The notes: generated by a model not told the origin, from the letters alone. A DNA stretch of 64,000 bases from Angomonas deanei (GCA_903995115.1 LR877165.1:248001-312000); one strand, 5' to 3'; positions 40,201-48,942 are shown, counted from the first letter of the stretch. Numbers and translations: made by a program.

Positions 40201-40247
40201 CGTACCATGGCCGGCAAGGATGCCGTCGCGACACGTCTACGCATCAT
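36954..40247 (-). CDS. Large unrecognised protein, possibly mitochondrial
   Basis: 1,097 residues in this frame, plus about 100 more after a frame break near 36985. The N-terminus MMRRRVATASLPAMVRAQSN is basic and Ser/Ala-rich, as in a mitochondrial import sequence. The whole chain is rich in Arg, Tyr, Gln and Asp without transmembrane segments or repeats, and one stretch (about 37860-38060) looks like a small beta domain (TITIAVSAFAKPIEE). This composition is common among the large kinetoplastid-specific mitochondrial ribosome or RNA-processing proteins, but I cannot name a family. Fourteen A residues abut the ATG on the coding strand. Confidence 0.75.
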   Translation of the reverse strand: MMRRRVATASLPAMVRAQSNTGRDEGIHLHKFVRENRRQGAPTGGGGSAPSHGGGRNFNQEAPAAAGMDWAERLQRELYGEVDPLGGQAHKDYYRDPATGYSPQYAPRNFASGGEIGYPHPMGEQQYRQRASQRDYLDHDVSQLDRVARHHREAMRGLASATERQQYVRHSIPEDRFAAQIPTSASKDILDGLHYSGATGAESQRRQTTLDRYSMAAEGATPSLTAETLPREELDDTLMRQFNTTRDNVLTEQLKHEFGLRAKERFDFNVRQRTARLQFTGYDRDRHAAQAKGTPYGATQLPPSMAVSSMEEAQQSLRANSVPNKEALVKERYAANTVTNEPKLGEALTLDVVQSVNATRRAKENREEKERRQRLGLGRQGALVQDGGPDKRQLKRHTSDERLLDAMVFASNAYRKTATDEHVNPYIRGDTHNGVGHLLGNRFDIERREDRIAKGQPDLTERSIIHYGTPVQQSVDDFVYRHRNARGERPLDYYSPFPDFRALRLYQVYEDTEGFPLMRQRPEFLEWELFTRYRAHHQQRRELALLHGLEPVVNETAQERDARRLKLDILCEQTPFDASRIVLQDDQKEVDAQTLRRWFGAYMLPSPSIVEAAVSSPAAMGLHGQLPVDGEKVEDTREHLLSARYINKLLPLESYFSRLRRGSVQDVMGKAPQPEIKYAQPPEVLRHFSREEQIMYNEYVKNETEEQLEEWRRMQKGRRYLPHKEQYAEVISQGNPTQVIDVLNDKGDTITIAVSAFAKPIEEVKKGNKKTILIDHKECDVLLDTQRVVVPLTIKLEYGEVLETTDEDYSRYPLEVAASAKYNHGLDYGVSEYAYNRGNYIETQDVLWERHTAEREEGWSPATHADGLRPGLPVRARRALGVADPVDGPSTILGDHQRGRIVSYYHQPFFNPGDRRVTVQFAADGREEEVFLKDVLIWQRQYHGPERTVGEETRRYNPAGLRRFVDVTDPDHRKERSQPKKHFLDKYIIHNATVAEATKQKFRSTKQITEIDQWTSFDLRRPENYRPLSISHRKDYIRRGYIPRFTPWEWIITQEADQPIIKDTIRSDNIGPSSYFSLNRFWRYKARPRWLHSQLRE

Positions 40248-40571
40248 TTTTTTTTTTTTTTGCCTATGTACTATTTTAGTTTTATTGTAATGAAAGCGCG
40301 ATTCCTAAAAGCGCTGAAAAAAAAAAACTTACTATATTCTTTTCAAAAGGGGTGAAGGAAGAAAAATAAATATACTGATATGCGTATCAGATATGGTAGT
40401 TCACTGTGAAAAAAGCACACTTAAAAAAAAGAAATAGTAAAAAGATTCAATTCGTTAAGAGCAAACTCTAGTAAAAAAACACGATAAACTAAACTACAAA
40501 AAAAAAAATGGGACTTTTCTTATTATTATTGATCACGCAAAAATAGTTGTTTTATTATGATTATTATTATT
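40248..40571. other. Intergenic region between TVP23 and the large protein
   Basis: 324 bp, A/T-rich; it starts with the A14 leader (40248-40261) of the gene below it. No other feature. Confidence 0.7.
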
Positions 40572-41348
40572 TTACTTCTGGGGCTGGGTAGAAGAAAACA
40601 TGTTGGTGGCCGCCGACGCCACCATCCCCGGATTCTCCATCGCCTTCTGCATCACGAAATTAGACAGCTGACTCTTCGCCTCACGACTACACTTGATGTA
40701 CCCCATGAGGTTACTGCCACCCAGCATGAGGCCCAGCACCGTCAGCGGTAGATAAGAGAAGGAGAGCAGACAGAAGAAGGTGAGAAGACCCCAGATGACG
40801 GTATACCCACCCAGGACAATCCAGAAGAACCAGCGGTCGTAGGAGTTGACGCGGTTGTCGTTATCCGGGGCGGACTCAAACACCCACTGCGACGTGCCAT
40901 CCTCATTGACCTGGTTCCACCACCGAAGGGCGACGAGAATACGTCCGGTCACGTTCTTGGTCACCCAGAAGTCCGCGGCACACAATAAAACGGTAATGAC
41001 GAACATCACAATATAGTTGGCGGAAAATAATTTGCCGAAAATGAACATGAGCAGCGCGGCTAGCTTGAAGATGACGTGAAAGAGAGCGGCGATGGGGTGT
41101 ACACCCTTGTAGGTGCGGGTATCCTCCGCTGGAACGGTGGCCCCATTCGTCTCCGCATTCACATTATTATTATTATTGGACATATCAACAGAAGTGGTAT
41201 TATTCCAGGCGGCGGTGTCAATATGCACTGGCGTAAAGTTAGAGGCGGCATTGTTATAGTTCGTGGGGGCGGCAGTACTAGCGGGGGCGGCGGGGGTATC
41301 ACTAAAGTCGAAAATATTATTCATATTGTTGTTGTTTGGATTGGACAT
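40572..41348 (-). CDS. TVP23: TVP23/FAM18 family Golgi membrane protein
   Basis: Small integral membrane protein of the trans-Golgi/late-Golgi vesicle system. The 258-residue chain has a disordered, Asn/Thr/Ala-rich first 80 residues, then two hydrophobic segments (about 85-125), the conserved family core VALRWWNQVNEDGTSQWVFE, and two more hydrophobic segments (about 170-210) ending with the family-typical GGSNLMGYIKCSREAK. The family usually has about 200 residues; the extra length is the N-terminal tail. Frame intact; ATG at 41348 has an A-rich leader. The exact molecular role of the family is not established. Confidence 0.9.
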   Translation of the reverse strand: MSNPNNNNMNNIFDFSDTPAAPASTAAPTNYNNAASNFTPVHIDTAAWNNTTSVDMSNNNNNVNAETNGATVPAEDTRTYKGVHPIAALFHVIFKLAALLMFIFGKLFSANYIVMFVITVLLCAADFWVTKNVTGRILVALRWWNQVNEDGTSQWVFESAPDNDNRVNSYDRWFFWIVLGGYTVIWGLLTFFCLLSFSYLPLTVLGLMLGGSNLMGYIKCSREAKSQLSNFVMQKAMENPGMVASAATNMFSSTQPQK

Positions 41349-41602
41349 TGTTTTCCTTAATTTTATTTATTTATTTTTTTTTTTTTGTTGGTTTACTTTT
41401 TCTAAACTAAAACGTACGACTGAAACCAATGGAGGGGGGAATAAAGTGTGGTTAACAAATTTCGACATGGTGTTAATGAATTTCACAAAAAAAAAATAAT
41501 AATAACACTAAACGAATTTTTGCATATTTTGTTCTTTTTTTTTAAAAAAAAAAAAAAAGCAGTGGAGAAAGTAAAATCCTCTATTTTTTTCTCCCGATAG
41601 TT

Positions 41603-42736
41603 CTATGAAAGGATCGTACTCCCCCTTCGCAGATAGCGCACCGCCCCGTCATCGTCCTCGACATACCGATTGAGGAGTACGTGCAAGGTCAGTCCATGAA
41701 TCAAACATTGTAATACATTTAACAAAATTAACAACAAAACGGTGGAGGAGCGAAATCGAAATTTTTGACGGCACGCCCCGTAGGAGGCACAACAATCGGT
41801 AATAATGGTATCGTGATAGTAGGCATCCCCGCCATGTGCGATGTAGCAGGTGGCATTACAATTTTTAATTTGAAAATATTCCTCGATCAGCGATTGGGTT
41901 GGTAGATAGATGCTAGAGCCGTTATGTACGTGCAACACACTTTCCTCATTTTCATTTGTAGAAAACGAAACAGATGACGACAAAGAGGAGGATGAAAAAG
42001 AAGAAGAAGAAGCACTACTACCACTACTCCCACTTCCACTGTCAGGGGTGTAGTCCTCTCCTCGCACAATGTAAATTTCTTCCCGACGAAGACAGTAGGA
42101 AAGATCCTGTTGATAACACGACGACCGCAACGCCACAGTGCGTACTTTTTCTTTATCCGGTGACAGACTATCCCACGTGTCGTCAGAGATGGGAAGCGAC
42201 ACGCGATACTCTTTCCAGTTGGCACCAATGACGAACGACTGAAAGGATAACGAAACAACGTACACGAAGAATAGAATCACGATGGGATACCAACCGTAGT
42301 TGTATCTTGTATTCTCATTATTATGACGATGATCATTTTCGTTAAAATTCGTATTTTGTTCTAGGCTAGCTGCACGGCTCTGTCGTCTAGATACCATGAT
42401 TCGTTTCGGCGCACTGCTAGACCGCAACCACGGCACCACCACCGACATCCCTACCATCATAAAACCCAACAAGAAAACATTGATGATGTGTTCTCGTGTA
42501 TTGTCCAAGACAAAAATCCCCGCACACGCCACATTCACCGCTAACGCCACTTCCAGCTGCAATAAGGTTTGTAGTCGGTTGTGTCGATTTTTTAGCGCAA
42601 TGAGAAAAGGATGGGTGATGCCTTGCTGAAAAGTACGACCACCGAAACTGTATTCACACAGATAAAAGGCGATTACGAAGGATACCACGAGCGCTACGAC
42701 ACAGGCGAATAGGGAAAGATGCAGTAGACCTTGCAC
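41603..42736 (-). CDS. Multi-pass membrane protein, C-terminal segment
   Basis: 377 residues with several hydrophobic segments: LLHLSLFACVVALVVSFVIA, then VALAVNVACAGIFVL with VFLLGFMMVGMSVVV, YPIVILFFVYVVSLSF, and near the C-terminus VLLLILLNVLQCLIHGLTLH. Between the third and last lies a ~140-residue Cys-containing loop with Ser-rich low complexity, possibly luminal or extracellular. The frame begins with GTG and is open further upstream through an AAT run to the end of the 42763-43860 frame, so I infer one gene. Family not recognised. Confidence 0.65.
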   Translation of the reverse strand: MQGLLHLSLFACVVALVVSFVIAFYLCEYSFGGRTFQQGITHPFLIALKNRHNRLQTLLQLEVALAVNVACAGIFVLDNTREHIINVFLLGFMMVGMSVVVPWLRSSSAPKRIMVSRRQSRAASLEQNTNFNENDHRHNNENTRYNYGWYPIVILFFVYVVSLSFQSFVIGANWKEYRVSLPISDDTWDSLSPDKEKVRTVALRSSCYQQDLSYCLRREEIYIVRGEDYTPDSGSGSSGSSASSSSFSSSSLSSSVSFSTNENEESVLHVHNGSSIYLPTQSLIEEYFQIKNCNATCYIAHGGDAYYHDTIITDCCASYGACRQKFRFRSSTVLLLILLNVLQCLIHGLTLHVLLNRYVEDDDGAVRYLRRGSTILS

Positions 42737-42762
42737 CGATAGCCAACTTTCTATTATTATTA

Positions 42763-43754
42763 TTATTGGAAAGGTATCTTGGGTGACACGGACGTGACAA
42801 AATACACAATGCGAACCAATTGGAGAAAAAACACGACACCGTATCCAAACAGAAAGGCCGATTTTTCATATTTGACGGCTCGTAATGAAAACCAAATTAA
42901 AAAAAACGTATTGAGCAAAAATGAAACGAGCGTAAAGTACAGATCCATTTTTTTGTTTTGGAAGGAAAAGGATTGACAGAGGGTGTAGTCCTGGACACTA
43001 TCATGCTGATGATGATGATGATTGTCCGTTAGATTTACCTTCCACAAGACGTACAAACTCACCAAGACGATAATCGCAGCGGAAAGATAGGTGAGAAAAC
43101 AGAAACACTGCGAGGCTCTGGGGAGGTACAGGACCGTGTCGTCGTTGGGGTCATTGTGAATGGACAAAAATTTGACAAATCGTTGAACATCCTGTTTGAC
43201 TTGTTTTATTATTTTGTAAATCCCTTTTTTAAAACAGTTATCATTATTATTGTTACGATGAGAATGCTGGTCTACTAATGCAACGGAGCTTTCACTACTC
43301 CGTCGTCGCGCGGCCTCATAGGCGACGGCGTCTCTCATATTATCTAGCAATGGATTCTGTTCCGATACATCACTGTTTGAATCGTTTTCACTGTTATCGT
43401 CCTCACTATGACAGTACTTGGAACAACACGCACCACAACACGTCAGTACGTTCACATCCCCCTCAAATAAATCCTCATTCGATAAATGCAACGCGCTACC
43501 GTGATACAAACTAGTATTATTATTATTATGATTTCGTGGGTGAAAAGGCGAAATGGGCGTAATAAAGCTGGTGTTGGCGCTCGATAAGTGAATCACTTTA
43601 TGTGAATCTTTTCCCAAAATGTTTTCCAACGATTCCTCTTCTTTTTTCTGTTTCGGTGTTTCATCTCTCTGCTCACTTTTGTTATTACTATTATTATTGG
43701 AAATGTGCTCTGGCTGTATTAGGTAGGGTGTGGATTCTCGTTGAGGTTGTTCCC

Positions 43755-43785
<31 letters not shown>

Positions 43786-43860
43786 TTGAATGGGAGGATA
43801 GACGACTACTGCCGCTATCGTCAGACCTGGTTGGGCCTCCTTGGGCTTGTGGTTTGACAT
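42763..43860 (-). CDS. Multi-pass membrane protein, N-terminal segment
   Basis: About 365 residues from MSNHKPKEAQ at 43860; the frame extends to 43914, but the additional residues are hydrophobic leader-like sequence in an A/T-rich tract. The first 200 residues are cytosolic-looking, with poly-Asn runs and a Cys cluster (LTCCGACCSKYC). Three hydrophobic segments follow (FCFLTYLSAAIIVLVSLYVL, YFTLVSFLLNTFFLIWF and GYGVVFFLQLVRIVYFV). The frame stops at an AAT run at 42763. Together with the next segment this gives about 750 residues and seven likely transmembrane helices. Function unknown. Confidence 0.65.
43756..43785. repeat. (ATT)n microsatellite encoding poly-Asn
   Basis: Ten ATT units, read as AAT (Asn) in the N-terminal part of the membrane protein gene. 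Confidence 0.85.
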
Positions 43861-44046
43861 TCTTTGAAAATAAAATAAAAAAGAGGAAAAGGAATAATAA
43901 ACAAAAAGATACATTTCAATATTTATTGTTTAGTCGAAAATAAAAAAAAATGCAAAAACCAAAACAATTATTGGAAATGTAGCAATATATAATAAAAATA
44001 AAAAAGCATTTTTCATATTTTTCTACTTTACATATACCATCATCGA

Positions 44047-44598
44047 TTATAATGGTTGCCCGGTAATAATATTATAATTCGTCGAGTGACTCTTTTGTGT
44101 GAGCGTCTGCTGTCGGTGTTCGTAGTTTCTCTTTTCCTGCTCGTATTGTTTTCTATTTTGATAATCCTGACGACCACTGGTGTCAAAAATATTCGTCGTC
44201 TGACCGTTTTTCTGACTCGTTCCCACTTTGTTCGCTGCCTTCTCCGCTTGGAGTCGTTGTTCCCTTTCCCGTTGTTGTAATCGTTCATTTTCTCGCTGCA
44301 CATTCGCCTCTCTTTTCCGTTGATACATTTCATTTTTTTGTTGTTGCTCGATTTGTCGTTCGTATTTTAAATGATCGTTGGCGGTGATGTGACGGTCTAG
44401 CCGTACCTCATCCCCAATATAAGAAGGATTCTTGTTATTATTTTGATTTTGATTATTTTTTAATGCGGGGTCGGTGTTGGTGAACTCTAGAGGGTGACGG
44501 TAGCCAGGGTAGTGTTGGGCTTTTTCGGCTTCCTGGCGGGTGACGCCGCGGTAGCGGATTGGTTTTTCATGAAAGGGGGTTTCGTGATTGGCGAACAT
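44047..44598 (-). CDS. Small Gln/Asn/Arg-rich coiled-coil protein
   Basis: 183 residues, intact frame. The N-terminus MFANHETPFHEKPIRYRGVT is rich in Pro and aromatic residues with a periodic look, followed by an Asn/Gln run, then a charged coiled coil (KYERQIEQQQKNEMYQRKRE) and a Tyr/Gln-rich end. Short proteins of this composition occur among microtubule inner and axonemal proteins, but I recognise no family. ATG at 44598 follows A/T-rich sequence. Confidence 0.7.
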   Translation of the reverse strand: MFANHETPFHEKPIRYRGVTRQEAEKAQHYPGYRHPLEFTNTDPALKNNQNQNNNKNPSYIGDEVRLDRHITANDHLKYERQIEQQQKNEMYQRKREANVQRENERLQQREREQRLQAEKAANKVGTSQKNGQTTNIFDTSGRQDYQNRKQYEQEKRNYEHRQQTLTQKSHSTNYNIITGQPL

Positions 44599-45313
44599 GT
44601 AAAATAAATGTGAATATTTCTATAAGTAACCTTTGAGAAACGAAAAAAAAAGAAGAATGACAGTGGTGGAAGAAGATCTGGGAAGAATTCATCTATATTT
44701 TTTTTCTTTGATATTGTTATTAAATATTACTATTTTTTTTTTTTCGAGAATTAAACTAGAGAACTTCAAAACTACATTATTTTTAGTGAATCATCACTTT
44801 AAAAAAAAAAAAATTGAACTGTACAAAAAAAAATTAATTATCCTATTAACTTTATTTTTAAAATAAAATATGTTTATTCATCTAATATTATTTTTATTTT
44901 TTTTTTAGAAACAGATACGCTTCTGTTACCACTATTCTGACTTGTTTTTTAGCCGCACTTCGAAGACTCGGTTCGATGCTTTTGTGCACTCTTTCCTTTT
45001 TTTTCGCTTTTCTGTGAGAAGAGAGTTGATACTATGAAAATATCAACGGCAAGGGGTTTTTCTGTTTTTTTGAAAAACGAGAAAAAAAAGGAAGAAAAGG
45101 GGGGATGGGAGTGAGCTGTCAACGCACAACAGAAATAGAATCATTCACTTCAGTGTTGAGCCGTTCTTGAAAAAAAAAACACCATCTTTTTTTTTTTTTT
45201 CTTCACCCATCGCAAAACAAAACAGAAATGACGAAACCTCAATCATCCCCATTTTCTTCTTTTTTTCTATTCTCTCCAAAACACCAAACACAAAAAAAAA
45301 AAAAAAGTCACCA
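44599..45313. other. Intergenic region with two possible hairpins
   Basis: 715 bp. Mostly A/T homopolymers, but 44930-45135 is more complex and can form two stem-loops: TCGAA/TTCGA with a 7-base loop (44960-44976) enclosed by GCAC/GTGC (44955-44987), and GTTGATA/TATCAAC with a 9-base loop (45024-45046). No tRNA or known small RNA fits. No coding frame. Confidence 0.5.
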
Positions 45314-46954
45314 CTACTCCTCCACATCTTCATCCACGTTGGCGAGCAGTCGCACCTCCCGTGCGATCCGTTCTTCCTCCTCTGGCAGCGGACTGGCCAC
45401 GGAAGGTAAGACATCCTCCTTGACAGTAGGACCAGAGCCAGGGCTCACCGACGGTGGGGAGGAGGTCACGCTGACAGGAGCAGCAGTCGTGACCGTTGTG
45501 GCAGAAGGATCATGCTGTCCCTCCGCCCGTAGAAACGGTAACGGCTCTAGTAACGCGGCAGGACAGCACGGCAGCGGATCTTCTGTAAAAAATGGGTGTT
45601 GCAAGACGTCTCGCGCAGAAGGTCGTTGTGACGGGCACCACTGTAAAATGGAAAATAAAAGGTCAAACCCACTTTCTGGCAGGATGGTGCAGTCGACACA
45701 TGGACTTTTCGTAAAAATAGAACGTAATGCCGCCCGCATGCCGTCCGGCCCGGTGGAGGGTGGTATACCCGTGAGCGACCGCAACATGCTTTGTGCCTCT
45801 GGTAGCTGATACAATCCAGGGAACTGCTCCTCCGTAGGATAACCGCCTAACACCTCACACATCCTCTGAAACAACTCCAATTCTCCATTGCAGACCATCA
45901 GCGGATTTTTCAAAAATAGTTCCGCCATAATGACGCCGAGGGACCACACATCGACGGCATGACTGTAATCGGCGATCCCAAATAACAACTCTGGTGCACG
46001 GTACATGGGGGTCACCACCGACGGCGAGAGGGGCTGTCCTTCCCTATAAAACCGACCCAACCCGAAATCACACAACTTCACCAATCCCGTCTTATCCATG
46101 AGCACATTGGCCGTTTTCAAATCGCGGTGTAAGATGCGGTGTTCATGCAGGTACTGTAAGCCGGTAAACATTTGATAGAGGATACTTTTTATTTTGGAAA
46201 GGAGCACCCGCGGTACGTCGGGGTGTGTGTTAATCCGACTCCAATGCAAATACGAAACTTTCGTGTCGGGGTCGATGCCTTTCATATACGTCCGTAAGTC
46301 ATACAAGCAATGTTCCATCACCAGGAACACATCTTTAATATTCGTCTGGTCCTCGCAGAGCTCTTCATTGTCTTTTTTCTCATCGTACCGCTTTTCACGG
46401 TTGAGGAAGCCAGACGTAATGTAATTTTCGCTGGTGTAATGAAGTGGAATGGGCTCTTTGCTGTGTTTGTTGATGGCCGCGTTGAGCCGTTCCCGCTCTT
46501 GAATAAACGCCTGTATCGTTTGGTGAATGCGCTCGACGTCACGGGGGTATTTTTTATCGGGGGTGAGTCGTGGATAGAGCAAGACGACTTCCTCGCTGGA
46601 GACAATGTTGGGATGACGTAGGCGGAGCTGGAGGTCGAACTCGCGTAAGACGTGCGGTGGAAAACCCACCACGGACTCATCTAGCCACTGTTTTTTAATG
46701 TGTTTTAGCGCATACAACTTTTTTCCGGTTTCATTGTTTTTATCCTCCTTTTTCGTGGCACTAAAGACAACGCCGTAAACGCCGTTGGCCAATCGCTTTT
46801 CGCGATGGTAGTGCTCCACATCTCGGCACGGGTGCACCGTCCTTGTGGTCAGCCGTATTTTGGATTGTCGCGTGGCATGTTGATACACTTCATCCTCAAA
46901 AATGGAAACAATTACCGTTTTACAGTTCGAATGAGACGACGGCGCACTTTCCAT
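45314..46954 (-). CDS. Cyclin-dependent kinase-related kinase, CDK11-like
   Basis: 546 residues. The kinase domain begins with NGVYGVVFSA (glycine loop), has ALKHIKK (catalytic Lys), a PSTAIRE-helix equivalent GFPPHVLREFDLQLRL, HRDLKTANVLM, DFGLGRF, VVTPMYRAPELL and DVWSLGVIMAELF. The organisation fits CDK10/CDK11-type kinases (CRK group in kinetoplastids), which act in transcription or splicing control. A large insertion of about 80 charged residues sits between the beta4 and beta5 strands. The C-terminus is Pro/Ser/Glu-rich. The ATG at 46954 is preceded by an in-frame TGA only 12 bases upstream, and an Asn/Pro-rich frame overlaps it, so it may not be the real start. Confidence 0.88.
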   Translation of the reverse strand: MESAPSSHSNCKTVIVSIFEDEVYQHATRQSKIRLTTRTVHPCRDVEHYHREKRLANGVYGVVFSATKKEDKNNETGKKLYALKHIKKQWLDESVVGFPPHVLREFDLQLRLRHPNIVSSEEVVLLYPRLTPDKKYPRDVERIHQTIQAFIQERERLNAAINKHSKEPIPLHYTSENYITSGFLNREKRYDEKKDNEELCEDQTNIKDVFLVMEHCLYDLRTYMKGIDPDTKVSYLHWSRINTHPDVPRVLLSKIKSILYQMFTGLQYLHEHRILHRDLKTANVLMDKTGLVKLCDFGLGRFYREGQPLSPSVVTPMYRAPELLFGIADYSHAVDVWSLGVIMAELFLKNPLMVCNGELELFQRMCEVLGGYPTEEQFPGLYQLPEAQSMLRSLTGIPPSTGPDGMRAALRSIFTKSPCVDCTILPESGFDLLFSILQWCPSQRPSARDVLQHPFFTEDPLPCCPAALLEPLPFLRAEGQHDPSATTVTTAAPVSVTSSPPSVSPGSGPTVKEDVLPSVASPLPEEEERIAREVRLLANVDEDVEE

Positions 46955-47258
46955 GCGTTCCTCTCACCGACTGAAACAAGAATTGTTCCACCTCCGGCAC
47001 TTCTTCCTCACGAGGGCGCTTTTTATATGGTTCATCACATCCCTTTTCCTGTAAGAGTCGCTCCAAGACGGCACAAAGGGTCTTGGACGTGATGGGCTGA
47101 GACAATACGTCGTTTTCTTTTCGGTAGACTAATTTCAGATTTTTATTCGGCTCAAACGGGTTGGGCGCCGTTTTCTCTTGTGGTGGTGGCGTCCCTCCAT
47201 GACTGGTCTGATTGCTTATAATTCTATTGTTGTTATTGGTAGAGGAGGAAGGTGCCAC
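46920..47258 (-). CDS. Probable N-terminal part of the CDK-like kinase
   Basis: 112 residues in a frame that overlaps the kinase start by 35 bp: poly-Asn, TPPPQEKTAPNPFEPNKNL, ITSKTLCAVLERLLQEKGCD and KKRPREEEVPEVEQFLFQS. The first codon of the open frame is GTG, and the frame is continuous with coding-like sequence further upstream in yet another frame. The overlap leaves no space for a separate trans-splice site. KKRPREEE could be a nuclear-localisation signal. I infer an N-terminal extension of the kinase. Confidence 0.5.
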   Translation of the reverse strand: MAPSSSTNNNNRIISNQTSHGGTPPPQEKTAPNPFEPNKNLKLVYRKENDVLSQPITSKTLCAVLERLLQEKGCDEPYKKRPREEEVPEVEQFLFQSVRGTHGKCAVVSFEL

Positions 47259-47356
47259 TGCTGGTGGTGCTGGGCACTGCTGGTCTGCGCACTATTTGCC
47301 TTATTCTGTTCTTGCTGTCTTTTCTTGTTTAACAGCTGGTCAATCTTGGAGAGCAT
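47240..47356 (-). CDS. Probable true start of the CDK-like kinase gene
   Basis: Short segment starting at the ATG at 47356: MLSKIDQLLNKKRQQEQNKA followed by NSAQTSSAQHHQQ, typical of a kinase N-terminal tail. Its own frame stops near 47220, but a shift near 47255 carries it into the Ser/Asn-rich frame of 46920-47258. This is the only ATG next to an A/T-rich gap, which is where a trans-spliced message would begin. Confidence 0.4.
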
Positions 47357-47670
47357 TCGTATGGAGATTTTTTTTTTATTTATTGTACTGATGAAAAAAA
47401 TGAAAAATGAGAGAAGTCAAAATAAAATGTGAACTATCTATTAATCACACTTAGAAAGAAAAGAAAATAATACTAACAGGAGAAAAAGAGAAAGGGAGAA
47501 AGAAAAAAGAAAATATTCTGCTGTCAGGAGCAAGTACTTTATAAAGCAAAAACTCTCATAATATCATTCTAATACTATTATTTAATTGCATTAAATAATA
47601 AAAAAAGGATCATTTACATCATCTAAACATTATACATAATTACAAAAAAAAAAAAAGGAAAAATGATTCA
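47357..47670. other. Intergenic region between AK7 and the CDK-like kinase
   Basis: 314 bp, A/T-rich with purine-rich stretches on the plus strand, i.e. pyrimidine-rich on the coding strand (about 47450-47515), a good candidate polypyrimidine tract. No gene. Confidence 0.7.
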
Positions 47671-48942
47671 TTACAAATTTTTCTGCCGCTGATGACTAAA
47701 CAAGAGGTCTGCCATGGTGGTCACCGGGTCGGCCGGACGCAGACGCGTGACATCCGCTAATAATGGCGTCACACTCGGCAAGACATACTCCATCAAGTAC
47801 GTCTCCATCGGCTCATCCTTCACAAATTGGTAATCATGGGACTGCTCGCTCACCTGCGTCGTCCGCAGCACCCGCCGCTCACGGGAGAGTTCCTCCTTCT
47901 CCCGCTCCTTCGCCTCGCCCTGATACTTTTCCTCTATTTCCGCTAGTCGCTGCAGGATGCGCTTCTCCTCCTGTGTTTCGGGGGTCTCCTTCTTCTTTTT
48001 GTTACTCTCCATTGAAAAGGGGTTAGATCGGTCGTTGCTAAGCGGGGGGCCGTACCACGGTGGGGAGGGCATGGAACCGCCATACAATAAGTCCAGCACC
48101 ATCTGCTGTAGGGCGAGCTCCTTGCGTCGGCTGGCCTTCTCTTCCTCTCCAATCGTCTGTAACACAACAAAGGGATCTTTGCGAACAAATGCCCCTTGCA
48201 AGACGGCGCGGGCGACATCCATGTAAAACAAACTGCCGTGTACCGATACCCCGTCGACGGACTGCTCAAAGTAGCGCTGCTGTCCGCCCTGCCAGCGAGG
48301 CGGGTGGTAGGTGAACCGACTGGCGGCAGTCAGGCTCGCCTGTAAGGTTTGTTCGCTATGGAGTACCTCCGTGTGGATGACCGCACAGTCCCGTGTGGGG
48401 GCCGTGCGGACAATCACCGTCGCGGTGCGCCCTTTCGTACTGTCGTCACCTTCCTCTTCGTTGTTGGCCACCGCGTTATTCTCATCGTCCTCGGAGTCGG
48501 CGAGATCGGGGCTATCGTAGGTAACCGGTGGAAGAGGGTTGGTGGACCCTCGCACGCCTGTCGTCATCACCGACTGTAGCCACACCGTGAGGGACTCGCT
48601 AGGACTGCCGGTCAGGGAGTGATGATTCTTATACTGTTGAAGTCGTTCGTAAAAGTTGTGTAGCGCGACAGGAATCTTTTTCACGACAGTGGGCACCGCC
48701 TTCCCTCCTTCACGGGGGAACACCTCGGCGCCACCAGACTGTGTTGTTGGGGAAGAAAAGAAATCCTTCTTGTAGACTAATCCGTCCCCCTTGGCGCGCG
48801 CGCTACCCGCCGGCCGCAGTCGTACCCCACCGGTGCTGCCAGTGGTCTCCATTGAGCCCGTACGACTTTCTTCCTTGAACTGCGACAGTAATATACCAGC
48901 GCGGGTTTGGAGCACCTTGTCCGAGTCCGACAGCACTAACAC
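47671..48942 (-). CDS. AK7: Adenylate kinase 7, C-terminal segment with Dpy-30 motif
   Basis: About 420 residues. The start LVLSDSDKVLQTRAGIL continues the adenylate kinase domain from the preceding frame (LFPNYVLVLSDSDKV once one C is removed from a C5 run near 48957). A charged helix (RILQRLAEIEEKYQGEAKER) follows, and the final 45 residues form a Dpy-30 motif (LMEYVLPSVTPLLADVTRLR followed by PADPVTTMADLLF). Human AK7 has the same order and the Dpy-30 motif docks on AKAP-type helices of the axoneme. The Met at 48942 is internal. Confidence 0.85.
   Translation of the reverse strand: MLVLSDSDKVLQTRAGILLSQFKEESRTGSMETTGSTGGVRLRPAGSARAKGDGLVYKKDFFSSPTTQSGGAEVFPREGGKAVPTVVKKIPVALHNFYERLQQYKNHHSLTGSPSESLTVWLQSVMTTGVRGSTNPLPPVTYDSPDLADSEDDENNAVANNEEEGDDSTKGRTATVIVRTAPTRDCAVIHTEVLHSEQTLQASLTAASRFTYHPPRWQGGQQRYFEQSVDGVSVHGSLFYMDVARAVLQGAFVRKDPFVVLQTIGEEEKASRRKELALQQMVLDLLYGGSMPSPPWYGPPLSNDRSNPFSMESNKKKKETPETQEEKRILQRLAEIEEKYQGEAKEREKEELSRERRVLRTTQVSEQSHDYQFVKDEPMETYLMEYVLPSVTPLLADVTRLRPADPVTTMADLLFSHQRQKNL

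Noticed and set aside
44950-44990. tRNA-like T loop (GGTTCGAT) in the gap at 44599-45313
   Set aside because: No acceptor, D or anticodon arms can be built around it.
45228-45809. Plus-strand Ser-rich open frame opposite the kinase C-terminus
   Set aside because: It is the antisense of the Pro/Ser-rich kinase tail and carries no recognisable domain.
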